A stretch of DNA of 64,000 nucleotides from Saxidomus purpurata (lineage: Eukaryota; Mollusca; Bivalvia; Venerida; Veneridae), in the NCBI GenBank assembly GCA_022818135.1, contig JAFMSR010000012.1, positions 5,030,456 through 5,094,455 of the forward strand. The letters are read 5' to 3'. How positions within the stretch are numbered: position 1 is the first letter of the stretch; each line of letters opens with the position of its first letter. The translations under genes and the position numbers were made by a program. The notes below the pieces were generated by a model. That model was not told where the DNA came from. It worked only from the letters and a program-made list of their open reading frames with translations, and made no database searches. Shown here piece after piece: positions 22,728-44,900 of the stretch.

Positions 22728-23935
22728 CTAGATGGGTGTTCAGTAGAAACTGTGATGCCCTCTTAGACTATGTCAGAATAACAATAATCTTAAGACAAAA
22801 TTCAAGTATAACAAACTTCATAACTTGTACTCAAATGAATTTTGTCTTGCCAATAAAACAAAACTTTGACATTTAAGGGCATACAAGCTTTAACTAAAAT
22901 TTTTAAGTACAAATCAAGAAACATTTTAACAGAGTTATCTTCTCTTGCTTAAAAATAGGTACTCATGATGTTACATAAGTAATGCAACTCAAAGTAATAT
23001 CTCAAATTGTTAAGTCAACAAGTGGACAAGAAAAAAACTTAAACTCAGTTTCTAAGCAAATAAGGGCCATAAGTCACATAAAATTCTTGACAGAATTAGC
23101 CTGTCTCCTGGCCATGTTTTGGGATCATGATGGCCAACCACAGTATTCAAACTTTCAACAATAATATACTCTAACAGTTTAGTCAAAATTGGACAAGTAC
23201 CAAAAACTTTACCAAGATTCTAAGTCAGATAGAGGGCATTTATTTTTAAAACAAATGCTGACAGATTTACCTTATATTTCCTACAAGGGGTAATTATGTA
23301 AAAAAGCATTCAAAGTTTCAAAGCAATATCTCAAAGGGTTAAGGCAATAAGTGATTTTTACCCATATTCAAAGTATTTCCAAGAAAAAGGGCATAATTCT
23401 GTCAAAAACCTTGGTACAGAGTTAGTCCACTTGCCTGTTGGATGTAGGTCATGATGGTAAACAAGTATGGTTAGTTTCAAAGCAATACCTCCAATAGGTT
23501 TCCTAAATAAAGTCTGTTGTAAAACTTAACCAAGCTCAATACACTTCTAAGACAAACATGGCCATAATTCTGTCAAAAACCTTGGCCGTATGTGGTCTTG
23601 TCTGTAGATGGAGGTTATTAGATGGTACTAGTATGGTAAGTTTCAAAGCCATACCCCAATAGTTTTGAAATGGAATGGAATTGTTTGAACAACTTTGACG
23701 CTTCACGCAAGGAGGATAGCTCCCCTTTTCATAAAAAGTCGAGCTAAAGGGGCATAACTCGTCAAAATCCTTGGCCTATAAATTGGCGGCATCATGACCC
23801 TTTTGTCATAAGCAATACAATTGTAAAGTTTGATGAAGAAATCTTAAGAAGCCAACGTTAAGTTTTCGTGCAGACGGACAGACAAAGCGATCCCTATGTA
23901 TCGCCTTTTCTCTGACACGGTGAGCTAAAAAAACA
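22728..23935. mobile_element. Degenerate pearl-like tandem-core element
   Basis: Begins AACTAGATGGGTGTTCAGTAGAAAC and GATGCCCTCTTA, then has four or five decayed ~170-bp repeats with GGGCATAA, TTCTGTCAAAAACCTTGG and AAAGCAATA motifs. It ends GACAGACAAAGCGATCCC then GGTGAGCTAAAAAAAC. The head is shared with 58588-58990, so this is a second family with distinct ends. Confidence 0.55.
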
Positions 23936-23974
23936 ATAAATATGACACGTTCAGATGCATTACACAATGCAAAC

Positions 23975-24819
23975 ATAAGGGTTTTTTATTGTTGCCAGGC
24001 TGGAATGTTAACATTTTATTAAAGCTATGGCAGCACCAGAGTAATGTTGGGTAAAAACTTAACCAAAAATGTGGAGGAATAAAGCAACAGCAAACCAAGT
24101 ACAGTTTAATCCATTAGATCAAAACAAGATTTATTTACGTGGAATGATTTAAATATCCCTTCATGGTTGACAAGTTTCAGATCCAACACAAAGTGCCATA
24201 ATTATACTGTATATAAATGCTTTGTTCCTAGTGGGACTTTGACCTGGGAGTTTTTTTAGCATGACATCCTTTGAACTGGTCAAAATATACATTTGTTTCA
24301 TATCATTTCAAAATCTGTCCACGGAAGGCAAAGTTACAACCAGGACATGTAATACTGCTTTGGTTTGAGACATGCTTGTATGCAACTTCTCATCTAGTCA
24401 CAGGGCACAATATCTTCTGTGAAATTTCCATAAAATCTCTCCATAAATGTAAAGGTTACAGCAAAATCCAAGAAGTAAACAAAATTAATGCTTTAGTATG
24501 CACCAAACTGCTGTACAACAACATTAGCAGGTGCTACAACAAGAAATTTAAATGCAAGAATTTTTACATAACACATTGTGTGATAGCAACCTTTTGAAAC
24601 TTCAAGTCAATGTAACAGTCAACATGTTAGAAGAAATCTGTGATGGTAATTTCACAAAACAAACATCTTTTTCTCAATTTCACACGAACGCTTGTAATGC
24701 GATATTCATACCCATAACCTTTGTAAGTTCAGTCTTGTTAATAGTGAGACAGTTCTCCAGTCAAATGTCAAAGCTTGTTAACCAGTCTACATTGCAAAGC
24801 TGTGCACCATTCCACCATT
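23975..24819 (-). other. Probable 3' UTR of the UPF0489 gene
   Basis: Sequence downstream of the UPF0489 stop in gene sense. On the minus strand AATAAA-type signals occur near 24015 and near 23985, so transcript ends are plausible at the left of this block. Open frames on the plus strand here (24271-24597, 24552-24902) lack splice context and domains. Confidence 0.35.
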
Positions 24820-33386
<8,567 letters not shown>

Positions 33387-34559
33387 TTGGAAACTTTTTC
33401 CCGTGGCAAGTTCATGAAAAACATATGGCATCAAATTTAACTAGCGACCATGGGCGCTGACATATTGGCTTGCTTGATTACAATTTCGGTGAAGTTGTTA
33501 GTTCCCCTTATAGTCGACTAAGAGCTTGTTAAAATTTCAAAAAATACAAATTTGAAAGTTTTTGGTAGTCTTATTCTACTGCTCACACAGCAAGGTTAAT
33601 TGTAGGAAATCTATAACTATCGGTTTTATTACATGCTGTCACGTGACACTATCCATCGTCTCAAGTGATTTGAGAGCGGGAGTTTGGAAATGCACGAGTT
33701 TTTTTAAAAACCACGGGTATTGATGATATTTTGATTACCAAGCAATTTCTATTTTTCACGTAACTGCAAAAGTAGTTAATAGTTAAACAGTTACTATCAT
33801 ATACCACATAAAGAACAGAGTAATGACCACTTTCTCAGCAAAATAAAAAATGGATATTTTCATGTTATGGCATTCTTTACTTTTCCAATGATTTGCTTAT
33901 ACTGAAATTGATGCAGAATTGTATATATGAACGCACTTGAATAAGAATAATTTATATATTATGCACAATATAGAATCTCTGTGCGATACATCGCTGTCAC
34001 ATCCCGCACGTTAAAATGAAAGTTGCTGGGAGAAGGAAGGTACTACGTTTGCATTTCATCATAGCATAAACATATGCAAGCATAGTTTGACATTTTGTCG
34101 CCTCAATTTTAGAACTGAAAAAAATTGAATTTTAACTAGCCGCACAATTGATGTTTGAAATAAATTGCTGCTGTCCAACTCAAATTCTAATATAGCTGTG
34201 TCTATACATATTTATACTAAAAAGTTGGTCATGGAATATTAGCGACTGAAAAAAGCACATATATAGACTGCACAGTTGTACAGATGTTGGTCATAATCTA
34301 CATGTACATTGATCGCAAAGGGAGAATTAGTTGCTGTATGAGTTTGAAAGTTCACAGATAAGTTTGAAAGTTATGGTTCTAGTAATTTTGGAAATACTAT
34401 TTCTATATAGTATTTATAAATACTGCCAAATGAATATAAATGTTATAGTTAAATACGATTCTGACACATTTGAATTATTTAAATAAATAAACATCCAAGC
34501 GACTGATTAGTATTGAAATAAGTTGAGCGTGTTAAAAAGTGACTTAAGTATTTTCGTGA
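33387..34559. other. UPF0489 upstream region, no gene seen
   Basis: The first few hundred bases should contain the UPF0489 promoter (minus-strand start at 33386). I see no TATA box at a convincing position. The rest, AT-rich, has no exon or clear repeat. Confidence 0.35.
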
Positions 34560-34675
34560 AACCGGGGTCTCGTTCACCGATCAAAATTGGTACTGCTCTG
34601 TTTGATTCCATATGAAGTAACAATGGAACGGAGGTAATGATGTATCAAATTTTTAACTTTTACAAAATATACACT

Positions 34676-35302
34676 TATATAAACTAGATGCCCACATGCA
34701 ACATGTCGAGCCGCCAGCTGTCAAAAGGGCTAACTCCTTACCAAGAAGAGATAGGTCAAAATACACCTAAATATCGGATGTAACATGCATGTTGTACCAC
34801 AGAAAAGTGGTCTCGATTTTACTCTACGGCAAGTAATAAAAAAGTTACAATATAAGCTGTTTATAGTAACAACAAAGGGAAGTAATTATAAAAAACAAGG
34901 GTAGCTCATGGTGGTGAACATTTGTGCCAAGTTACATCAAAATCCCTCCATGGCTCCGGACAAAGTCATTCTTGAATTATTCTTGCATCTGACCTTTGGA
35001 CTCTAAGTGTGACCTTGACCTTGAAACTAGGGACCTGGTTCTTGCGCATAACACTCTATCTCATGATGGTGAACATTTGTACCAAGTAAAATCAAAATCC
35101 CTCAATGCAAGAAGATATGCTCCGGACAAAGTCATTCTTGAATTTGACCTTTAACCTCTAAGTGTGACCTTGACCTTAGACCTAGGGACCTGGTTCTTGC
35201 GGATGACACTCCGTCTCATGATGGTGAAAAGTTGTACCAATTTACATAAAAATCCCTCCATGCATGAAGAAGATATGCTCCGTACAAACTAAACTCGGAC
35301 GC

Positions 35303-35339
<37 letters not shown>

Positions 35340-35397
35340 CACCGAACTGTCATTTGGACAACTATATCGAGCTTTCGCAAGCATCTCGACAAAAATG
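34676..35397. mobile_element. Insertion with pearl-like tandem core, absent from the paralogous unit
   Basis: Begins AACTAGATGCCCACATGCAAC and GTCGAGCCGCCAGCTGTC, holds two to three ~170-bp repeats (CTCATGATGGTGAACATTTG, AAGTGTGACCTTGACCTT, GGGACCTGGTTCTTGCG), a CGCA microsatellite (35302-35340) and ends ATATCGAGCTTTCGCAAGC then ATCTCGAC. The matching place in unit 2 (about 45350-45380) lacks it, giving a near-empty site. Confidence 0.6.
35300..35341. repeat. (CGCA)n microsatellite
   Basis: About nine to ten ACGC/CGCA units inside the unit-1-specific insertion. Confidence 0.9.
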
Positions 35398-35934
35398 TTA
35401 GTTAGATCCTTGAAAAAAATCTGTATACATGTACGACAGAAGTAAAATAATTGAAAATCTTAAAAAGGGAAATATTACTTTTGTATGCATTTTCGAAAAC
35501 AACCATTTACTATGATGACACCGCTTTTTATCCAGAAATTGAATTTAATATTTGTGAATTGGTAGGTAAAGATGCAAATATGAAAGTGTTGCAAAACCGA
35601 CTTCTTTGTTCTATAATTTGTTATTTAATAATATTCATTTATACTAACACCTTTGTAACGATGGTAACGTAGATTTTCTTTCCTATTAATGTAATAATTA
35701 AAAGCAAAAGAAAGTTGTACCATGTGCAAATGATATTTGGTACCCTTAACACATGTAATTTAGAATCACAATTTTACAGTTTGCCCTTCAAAACCAAACA
35801 GAGCAGTATAATTTTTTTTGTCTCTTATAAATATTTTCTTCTGTGCTAATTTTCCAGTGGTCAGATTTTGTGTACTTTACATATTTTTTGTTCTACTCTT
35901 AGGCATAAAGCTGTGACAAGCAAATAATTTATAT

Positions 35935-36075
35935 TTTAAATAAAACTTCTAACGCCTGCGTTTTTCCTTCTTTATTTTATTATCAACCCTTCCAATATCT
36001 GCCAGTTTTTATTTTAACGTTCGTGCATAAATAGACACTGGAAAGATACTCCCATTACATGAATTACGAAATACC
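35935..36075. mobile_element. Solo arm of the long-inverted-repeat element
   Basis: Matches the left arm at 20438-20620: AAAACTTCTAACGC, GTTTTTCCTTCTTTATTT, ATCAACCCTTCCAATAT, GACACTGGAAAGATACT and ATTACATGAATT. No inverted partner is visible nearby. Confidence 0.55.
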
Positions 36076-37311
36076 TGCTGCCTTGACCTCCCTCTTTGCA
36101 TGTCACTGGACTATGGTAACAATGTTCAGTATTTGAATCCTACATCTCTGAGGAGTGACACTAAATTACAGCATATCTAGCAGTGTAGTTCAGAAACAAT
36201 TAAGAAGGTAACACTCACTTTATAAAATTGTACCTTTAAACCTTATAACACGGTGAATAAATTGTTAATTTGTTTCAAAATCATGTTAACAACAGACCTG
36301 TTTAAACTCATTTCAAACTGGAATTCAAACCGGAGGCTTGTGACTTTACCAGCAGTTCAGAGGATGGGCGTGTTTAGCACTGGCATCCAACGTAACTTTA
36401 CTAGGTGTCATAGAGTGAATTAAAGTTATGTTTCCAATTGTAAAAGTACTTCGTTGTTTTTACTTTTCCAATGTCGAAAGTATGACAGTTCTGGTGTTCC
36501 ATATTTATTATTAGTCTAAGGGAAGTAACGTTTATATTATGTCCACTAAAATCCTATACCTATACCTATACTGATTATGCACGTGATATTTTATAACCAA
36601 TCACTGCACTGGTCACTTTTCGAGTCATATTCAAAATGTCTAGTTTGATGTTTTAAGTCGTTCGCATATTTTGTGCATTTTTGTATTATTTCTGGAATTT
36701 ATACATTTTCCAGGTTACTATGACTTTGTGATATATTTTTCTATCAATGCATATATTTATAAACGCAAACAGTAAACGCTTTAGTATTTTACCTGTAAAT
36801 CCTTTGATTGTTTTGCATCATTGATTTTCTCAGGTGGTAAGTCTTTGTTTACATTTTTGACAGCTGTCATGTCATTCACGTTTATAATTGTATTACAAAT
36901 ACTTTATTTGTACACGTTTGTAATAACTTTTCATTTTGTTTTCAGGATTATTGTTATTATAATCACCATCCTCATCATCATCATCATGAGTACTATGACC
37001 ACTCTTGCCATGATACTGATATTTACTTCAGGATGGATTATTGACATTAAATGAATAAGTCTGCACACTTTTCTTTTGGTTGTCCGCTAATTTAAACAGC
37101 AACCCACCCCATAGATAGTGCTGGATTGAGCTAGTTGTGGCGATTTGGATAAGTAGACATATAAACTGATAAACATTGGAAAATAAACAAAGCGGGCTAT
37201 CAAATAGGCATTTACTGACACACATCAGTATTTTTCAATTCCATACCTTTTAAATCATGACCCAAATTATACATACAATTATCAAGGGTAACGAAACTCG
37301 CTTTGGTAGAA

Positions 37312-37350
37312 ACTATATACGATTTCATGACTGGGTGAACACGCATATTG
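37312..37350 (+). promoter_or_regulatory. Putative core promoter of esterase 1
   Basis: TATATAC at 37314-37320 lies about 95 bp before the chosen ATG and is retained in the paralogue (45826-45832), with the same spacing to the conserved GAACACGCATATTGAG block where transcription would start. Confidence 0.45.
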
Positions 37351-37413
37351 AGGGTTGAAAGAAGTATGTTCTATTTAACAGCTCTTATATCAAGTTTAAG
37401 GATGAATACGAGG

Positions 37414-40400
37414 ATGAAAGGGATTATTGCCATAACTGTTGTTGCTGTGGTTTCATTTGTACGTTGTGAAGATGTTATTGTTTCCACCACAGTTGGTGAT
37501 ATCAGAGGATTTAAACAGGACTTTACACTTGCCGGACAACCTTACACTGCGTCTGCATTCCTTGGTATTCCATATGCGGAAACTACCGAAGGATCCCGAA
37601 GGTTCACGAAACCTGTCGAAAAAGCACCATTTGAAGGAGTCTACAATGCAACAGAGGCAAAGCCTGCTTGCTTTCAGAATTTACAGTGGGCACCTGGGCT
37701 AGATTTAAATACTAGTGAGGATTGTTTAACTCTTAATATTTTTGCACCAAACAACGCAAAGAAGGGCGACTCTAAGGCTGTTATGATATTTTTATATGGC
37801 GGTGGGTTCCAGTTCGGTATTCAGGATTCTTACATTACGGGATCACTTCCGGCACTTTATGATGTCATCTATGTTACGCTGAGTTACCGTTTAAGTGCTT
37901 ATGGCTTTCTTGCGAGCAAGAAACACGGCCTGAAAGGAAATAATGGCCTTTGGGATCAGCATATGGGAATCAAATGGATTCATGATAACATCGATTCGTT
38001 TGGCGGGGATCCAAACGCTATTACAATATTTGGAGAATCCGCAGGCGCCGTTTCTGTAATATATCAGACACTTTATGAAGGAAATAGAGGACTTTTTAAA
38101 CGTGCAGTCGCACAAAGTGGCGTAGCTGGGGCATTTTGGGGTTACAACAAAGATCCGGACATGCTTTACGAAAAACTTGCCAAGACAACTGATTGTGACA
38201 CAACGAGTAACAGTGCTGACTGCCTTCGGAATCTTAGCGATAAGAAAATGCAAGATGCTTTCAAGGTGTCTTCTTTCGGTGATATGTATCTCCCGGTACG
38301 AGATGACGAATTCATTAAGTATGACCCTGAAAATTTCATGAAGGACATGACCAAAGATTCCACAGATGCACTTAGTTGTTTCGCCGAAAAAGATGTGATA
38401 ATTGGATTAAACAGCGACGAAGGCTATGGAGAGTCAATGTTCTTTATGTTTATATATGAAGAAGACCTCAGTCAGCTGAATGACGGCCTTACCGAAGAAG
38501 AAATGGGAAAATTAACTAGACATGTGTTGAAATACAATAACCAGTCATTTAATGAACCCATTTTGAACGCTTTAATGCACCAATACACCGACTGGTCTAA
38601 TCCAAAAAGCTCGGTCGCAAGAAGAGCAAGCTATCTTGACTTTGTGAAGGATGTTCAATACACGATCTCTTCAGTTAAAATGCTGAACAAACACGCTTCA
38701 TCAGAATATGGTCAAACTTTCATGTACCATTTCGAGCATAAACCTAGCTTTTCACATTCCCCGGATTGGATTTCTGGTGCAAACCATGCAGACGAAATAC
38801 CATTTGTTTTAGGTTTTCCAGGTAACCTTATGATGAGTTTTGGAATTTTTGCCGAGGACGCTGCCAAAGAGGTGCCGGCAAATGAGCAAGTATTGTCTAT
38901 GAAGATAATGAAATATTGGACACAGTTTGCCAAGACTGGGTAAGCCGTTTTGACGTTTAAATATAAAATTGTTCAAATCAACTTTGTACTTCCAATCACA
39001 ATGATCTGTACTCTACCTCATTATTTTGTGTAGTCAGTGAATTCATCCGTTAAAACATCTATTTAGCATTTGCAAAATGTTTTAATGAAACGTTTTTATC
39101 ACATACAGAGCGCTTTTAAATATTTCAGTAGTATTAAGCATTTGCAAAGTGAAACCTTTTAATCACGTAGAGAGCACTTTACATATTTCAAAAGTGTTGG
39201 AAAAGTATGTGTATCATGTTATATCATGTAACTTTTCTTCATTTACATGTATTTGGCATTTGCAAAGAGTTTTAATTAAATTTTTTTATCACTAAAATAT
39301 TTCAGTGGAAATAAGGTTTACACTTTTTAACAGACTTCCAATCGATGTCTTACACTATAAAATTAAAAGTTTTACACTAGGTAGAAATTTGCCTAGAAAG
39401 GCTTTAGCTTCCTAAAGATTTTGTATACAAATACCGAAGGTACCATACACTTAACTTACGCTGAAAAACACGAGAAAACTGGTCCTTTGTTGCTTAGGGC
39501 TTTCAAAATTTGGTAACTAGAACACACTGAAAATAAAACCATCAGGCGAAAGTGGATGTTGTAGAAACTTTGATGTTCTCCAGGAAGAAAAGAAAACTAG
39601 TATCATTAGGATTTTAACAAAAATAATATCAAAATAGATTAAACAATAGATTACGTTAATACATATCCTGGCAATGTTGATAGATCTAAACCAGTTATGA
39701 AAAATCCTAAAAGAATCCCCTCCCCGGGGGACCCGGGGTGGTATGGCAACAAATAGGAAAAATATAAAATTTTTTTTCTCTGAAGTAGAGCTAATATTTG
39801 GTGTGGATACCTACCTCCTAACTTAATCTTTCATGTTCTGGTTCTTCTAAGGAACGATGGTTCAAGTTAAACTACCTGCCTAATAATGACTGAAATACGG
39901 TTGAAATGTGCGTAAAACCCCGACAAACAAACGAGCATAGTGTACAGTGTTAACTAATACAAGTTGAATTCAAATGAACGCTAAGTTTCAACACAGAAAA
40001 TGATCTTGATTTTTCTTAATTTTATTTTTATAAATATTTAGCATTGGAAATGTGTCCAAATAATTGAATTCTCGAAACACCCTGAAAAGAAACACAATTC
40101 TTTTTTCAGCTTCACTCCTATTTTTCATAGCACTCACATATTCTGCAGCAGTTAAGTAGTATAAAGTGTGTTTGGCATGTGTCTTAATTGATTTCATGAT
40201 GTTTGCAGAAATCCGAACGACCCTGCTGAGGTTTCTACTCAACAATGGCCGCAGTATGAAGCGGTTAACCAAACATATATCCGCTTTATTGCTGATGTGG
40301 AGCAGTTTCCTACAGGGAACTATTTTCGGAGCGAGTACGTGAATTTTTGGGAGAAACTATATCCAGACATAGTTAATATCACTACGCAGCAGGCAAAGGA

Positions 40401-40494
40401 TACAGCACCTTGCATTGTTAATGCAGCTTCAGCATTCAACTGGACATTGTCATCCATCTTGTCTTACATATCTATACTGGTACTTTTTTTCTAA
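37414..40494 (+). CDS. Type-B carboxylesterase/cholinesterase-like protein 1 (secreted, probable GPI anchor)
   Basis: Two exons, 37414-38939 and 40209-40494, joined through a GG|A codon, encode 603 residues. I chose the ATG of MKGIIAITVVAVVSFVRC because it is the one conserved in the paralogue; in-frame ATGs at 37366 and 37402 are alternatives. A cleavable signal peptide is followed by the alpha/beta-hydrolase domain. Visible elements: EDCLTLNIFAP (family signature 2), oxyanion loop YGGGF (128-132), FGESAGA with nucleophile Ser209, acid Glu336 in NSDEG, and His458 in NHADEIPFVLG. Cys86-Cys104 and Cys261-Cys270 could pair as in cholinesterases; Trp92 sits near the position of the choline-binding Trp, and FW in GAFWGYNKD lies at the acyl-pocket loop. 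The C-terminus (NAASAFNWTLSS then a hydrophobic tail) fits a GPI signal. The true substrate is unknown. Several NxS/T sites suggest glycosylation. Confidence 0.93.
39820..39935 (+). mobile_element. SINE tail in esterase 1 intron
   Basis: Carries ATGTTCTGGTTCTTCTAAGG, CTGCCTAATAATGACTGAAA, TACGGTTGAAATGTGCG and the tail AAACCCCGACAAACAAACG. The orthologous place in the paralogue's intron (47935-48130) has the same segment plus a tRNA-like head, so the insertion predates the gene duplication. Confidence 0.6.
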
Positions 40495-40616
40495 TACCTT
40501 ACCGACATTCCATAAATCCCTCACTGTAGTTTCTGATTCAACCATTGTGACCGTTTTTATACAATGTATCAAGATTGTGAAATGTTTATTTTGCTGGGGA
40601 CGAAATAATGTCTGTT

Positions 40617-40665
40617 TAACCCTTACCCTGTTGACGGCAATTTATTTAGAGTCTTTACAATAGAT
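40617..40665. repeat. CATGATC-family end fragment
   Basis: TTTAACCCTTACCCTGTTGACGGCA matches the 5' end of the family copy at 49196; the remainder is missing. Both sit just past the esterase stop codons at equivalent places. Confidence 0.45.
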
Positions 40666-41969
40666 GTAAGCTATTAAGCCGTTTGTAGTTTCACTGTATT
40701 CCTTATTTAAATGCTAGATACGCCTGTGTTTAAAAGTTAAGAAATGGCATTATTTGAAGTTCACAAACGAGTCATTGCAGTTTCTGTTTCTATTTTAGAG
40801 TACATCATATTTTGTACATAAAATATCTTTGCTTATAACTTAAAGAAAATTTCATAGAAGATGTTTTACTTATTTTTACCCACTGATCCAATGATAACCA
40901 TTATGTTAGGCACCTCTTTGGCGTTTTTAATGTAAAAAAATGCAAAATGTGTTATTTTATGTATTTTGTGTCTTCCTTGTCACATGTTTAAAACAGACAC
41001 TTGGAGTATAGAAAGTAAGGATCTAGATAAAGTTCTTTTAATGCTCCTTTTCCTTGCCCCGAAATTTTCCGGATATCTGTTTACATACTTTGCAAATGTA
41101 TATTATTAAGGCTATAGTACCAATCGAATTACAGGAAAATGTTCAGGATCGCTTGTTTTTTCATCTTCATTGTATTATCTGTGAACAAAGGGCGAGATGA
41201 TAACAGAGGTTTATTTGTCAGGTCTAGTTTATTAAATCTGTTTATCTTTTAAAAATATCTTAATGCTTGTTTCTTGTATTGTATCTTTATGCTTGTTTCT
41301 TGTATTCAGTCTATGAGTATGGGGCTTAATTTCGCAACACGGTTCAAATAATCACGCGAAGTGTTCACTTGATTCAAAATGAAAACAGTGGCCTGGGGAA
41401 TTAACCAGAATTCTAATCTTAAAAGTAAAGCATGTAGAAGTGACCAGTGAGAATGACTGTACTACATGTACTTCTCCAACAAGATTCAAAATATCATATT
41501 TATGCTCTACAATTTTGATCAAACTTATATTATATATCCCAGAAACTGTCAGGTAGTCAGTATATAATAGTAGGTACTGTTACATTGTTTGCTTTATTGA
41601 ATTTACATTATTCACATTCAAATAAAAAAAAATCTATTTTTAAAGACATGTTACGAAGAAAACGACAAGGTTATTTTTAAATTTTACGAAATTATATTTG
41701 GTCATCGCTGGGCCTTGTAAAATGATAAATGAAAATAAGTGTGCGATCTACTAGTATATGTCACTGCTTAAAACATGTCAATATTCAATGTTTAAAATTG
41801 TTGCTTTAGTTATATTTGCATCTGTTTGTGTATCAAAAAGTTGTGTCAATTGTGACCAGTCTTATCTTGTATGTGTTCGTGTCGCTCTCTTCAATAAATG
41901 AATACAAATCAAACACACAGCACTTTCTATTAATTAAGATAGCGGCAAATAAGGGCAAATATATCTGCT

Positions 41970-44900
41970 TTGTAAGACCCGTTTCTATTGGTCAGTATTA
42001 AATGACTGATTGGTGTTTTATCTTTGATGTCTCCAGATTTGAATTTACCTCGTTTTCACAGCAAAATCATATAAGATTAATTAAATCTAGCTATCCAGCA
42101 TTGCATACACATTTAATGAGTAATTAATTTTCCCTTTAACTGTTTATTGAAGGCTGACTTAACAATTTAAAGAAGAGACAGTCTTGTTTTTTTGGATCAC
42201 AGATGAAATACTCGAGGCTTATCCAAACAAAGCTATAAGCAAATGCTTTAAAGTATTGGCCTTAACTGTAAGTAAATATACTTTAATGCGCATAAATGTG
42301 TATTTAAACGTGTTATCATACATACTTTTGGAAATATGAGTAAGAAAATGTTATTAACTCTCGAAAGGCAAGATTATATTTGTCCTTCTGAACAGATGTT
42401 AACTAGAAGCATCTCACTTTGTCTAAATTTTGGAAACATGTCTTGAAAATGTCTGAGGTAAAATGGCATGTGTTGCATATCTCCTTTCAAATAAAATATA
42501 AGCCATTTTATGATCTGTATCTTTACCAGCGCTATGACATACTGAACATTTTGGTCCGCCAATCCCAGTTGTGATTCAAGTATCTCTACAATCTATGACA
42601 TGCAGTTAACAGAAATAAATTATTGCTTCCTTTTTGTTTGCATCAATGTAAGATTCATTGTACAAGAAACATTTATTAGCAAGTAATTTTAGTGGGCCTT
42701 ATACGGCGTGCGAGTAGTAAGCAAAAGTTCCTGATCTCGGTCGCCGGTCAGACAACTTGAGACGTGACCTTGTCAAAGACACCTGGTGCCACATATGGCT
42801 CAGCCAAGCTGTAAATGGGTACTAGCGATATATCATGGCTCCACTGTTAGGCGATTTGTTCCATCATGGGTGGTGCCTAAAGAGCGATTAGCAGTGTTGT
42901 TCTCATTTTCTCCGGGATTTAAGTACTTCCGTTATTGTCTAAAAGTAAACAGTTTAAAAGTGTGTTTTTGAATTCTTCTACTTGCGTATAGATATAAGCA
43001 ATTCCGGCTAGATACATAAAATTGGACTAAGAAAATATAACCATCAAAACCAGTCCAAATTCATCACGTCTACAGTATCATCTGAGTTCTTCTTTTAGGG
43101 TTGTGTATTTTAAATGTTGCATTTCTAAGTTCAGTTCAACACCATAATGTAACTAATAATCTACCTTTTCAGCATCTGTTCACATTTGTACATGTGCTTG
43201 GATGGTTTAGCATATACATGCAACAATGGAAATTGTTCATTTATAACAGACGTAACTCTTTCATCTGTCTGCTGTTGCTTACTGCGGACATCGGTAGATG
43301 CTTACAGAAATGTGTTACTGGATAGCACTGAATGTCCAGGTGTTAATTTTATATCACGAAAGTATAAGAAAATTCGAGAAATTGGGATATTTTAAGTTGT
43401 TGAGAGAATTTCGTTCGAAATCCACCTAAAACAAATTAGAATAAACTAAATCTTTATACAAACTAAAATCTAAATGAACTTGATGAACCGTTGAAATGAT
43501 ATCCCATGTTTACCTAGATGTGCGAAGCCCCTTTTGTGGCCTTGTCTTTTACAAGATGAGGACATGTTCGTGTTGCTGTGCATTCCCACTGGAATGTTTC
43601 AGCCGACCTGTTTCTCTTCATGGACTGCCTAACAATAGTATTTGGAAAGTATGAATTAAAACAATACTTCTCGAAGACTGAAAATATGACAACGTGAATA
43701 ACAACTTTGATTTGCAAGTTTGTGTTTCCTCCCCTTATATGTTTGCATTGCTTCTACAGAATATTTACTTTCTCATATAAAGTTATCAATTTCAAGGCGA
43801 ATATAATCACGACCGAACATCACGGATTATTTTACGAGACTGAGCAGCGTTGGATGTTGGGAACGGACAGACTGGTCAAAATAATGGCAGATCAGATTCC
43901 AACAACTTACTAAAATAGCTTAAGCATGGTGTACAGTTGCAAATTAGACAAACTGTTACGTTCAATGAACTCTGCCTAGGCAACTGAGTTTGTTATGAGT
44001 TTCATTTAAAATGTCTCTAAGATTTTTAATTTATTTTACTCTATTTCATGTGATTTTGTTACTGTTTTTCATGGTTATATTACATTGATCCAAACATGTA
44101 TTCACTAAATGATAGTATGTATACTTCTAATGTACGTTAAAAACCTGTTTACAATTCTGAAATGAAACGGGTAGTCGCTGACCGATGTGAAGTAGGCTAC
44201 GGAAAGTTTTAGCCCTAGGAACGAGTATTTGTGGGCAAACTATCTAGGCTAAGTTCGATAACAAGCCAATTCGCCCGAGTCACTTTTGGATTATGGCGCT
44301 CGAATTATGCAAAACTTGCCAAATTAGCCTTGCAATTTTCATGTATTTTTGTATTATGGCCCTTGAATTTTATCAAAGAAAAGGTTAAATTAGCTTTCTC
44401 AGCTCTATAGTTCAAACTGGTGAATAAGCCTTGTCCCCTCTTTAGTTCTAACAGTCTTAACAAAACCTTTGAATTCGCGAGCGAACACTATTTTATATTT
44501 TAATCATTTTTTGTTTGCTATTTTAGCGAATTTGATGAATTCGTGAAGTGCTTCATTCGCGAAAATTAGCGAAGATAAAAACCTCGTGCACAAAACGATT
44601 TTTACGGTAAACTACTTTGCCTAGTACTTGCGTGCAGTATAAGAACATAGAGCAATGTATGTGATAAAAGGTCGTATCGCTGTAAAAACTCTTGATTCTA
44701 TCAATCAAACATGATTTAGTTGTGTCTGTCAACGGTGAAGAAACTTCGACCTAGAATATGCATTTACTATTTTTGATGATTTGTCAGTTTTACTTTTATT
44801 GTTCTGATAGTCACGAAGGATGGACGTTTGACATCATTAATAGCCTCGGTTTTTAAACACTGTCAGTTTTTATTTATATGCTTAATGTAAATAAACACTA

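Larger units (their letters stand above)
34560..41860 (+). repeat. Segmental duplication, unit 1 (esterase 1)
   Basis: Aligns in the same orientation with 45246-52370. Upstream anchors: GATTCCATATGAAGTAAC at 34605 versus ATTCCATATGAAGTAACC at 45281, and CATTTACTATGATGAC at 35504 versus 45483. Downstream anchors include CTTTCTTGTATTG-type repeats and CATCTGTTTGTGTAT at 41820 versus 52341. Relative to unit 2 it has extra blocks at about 34676-35395, 35630-36260 and 36420-37210. Confidence 0.8.

Noticed and set aside
37348..37413. Longer N-terminus of esterase 1 from TTG 37348 or ATG 37366
   Set aside because: TTG is not an animal start, and the residues before MKGII are poorly conserved in the paralogue, whereas MK(G/R)I begins a good signal peptide in both.
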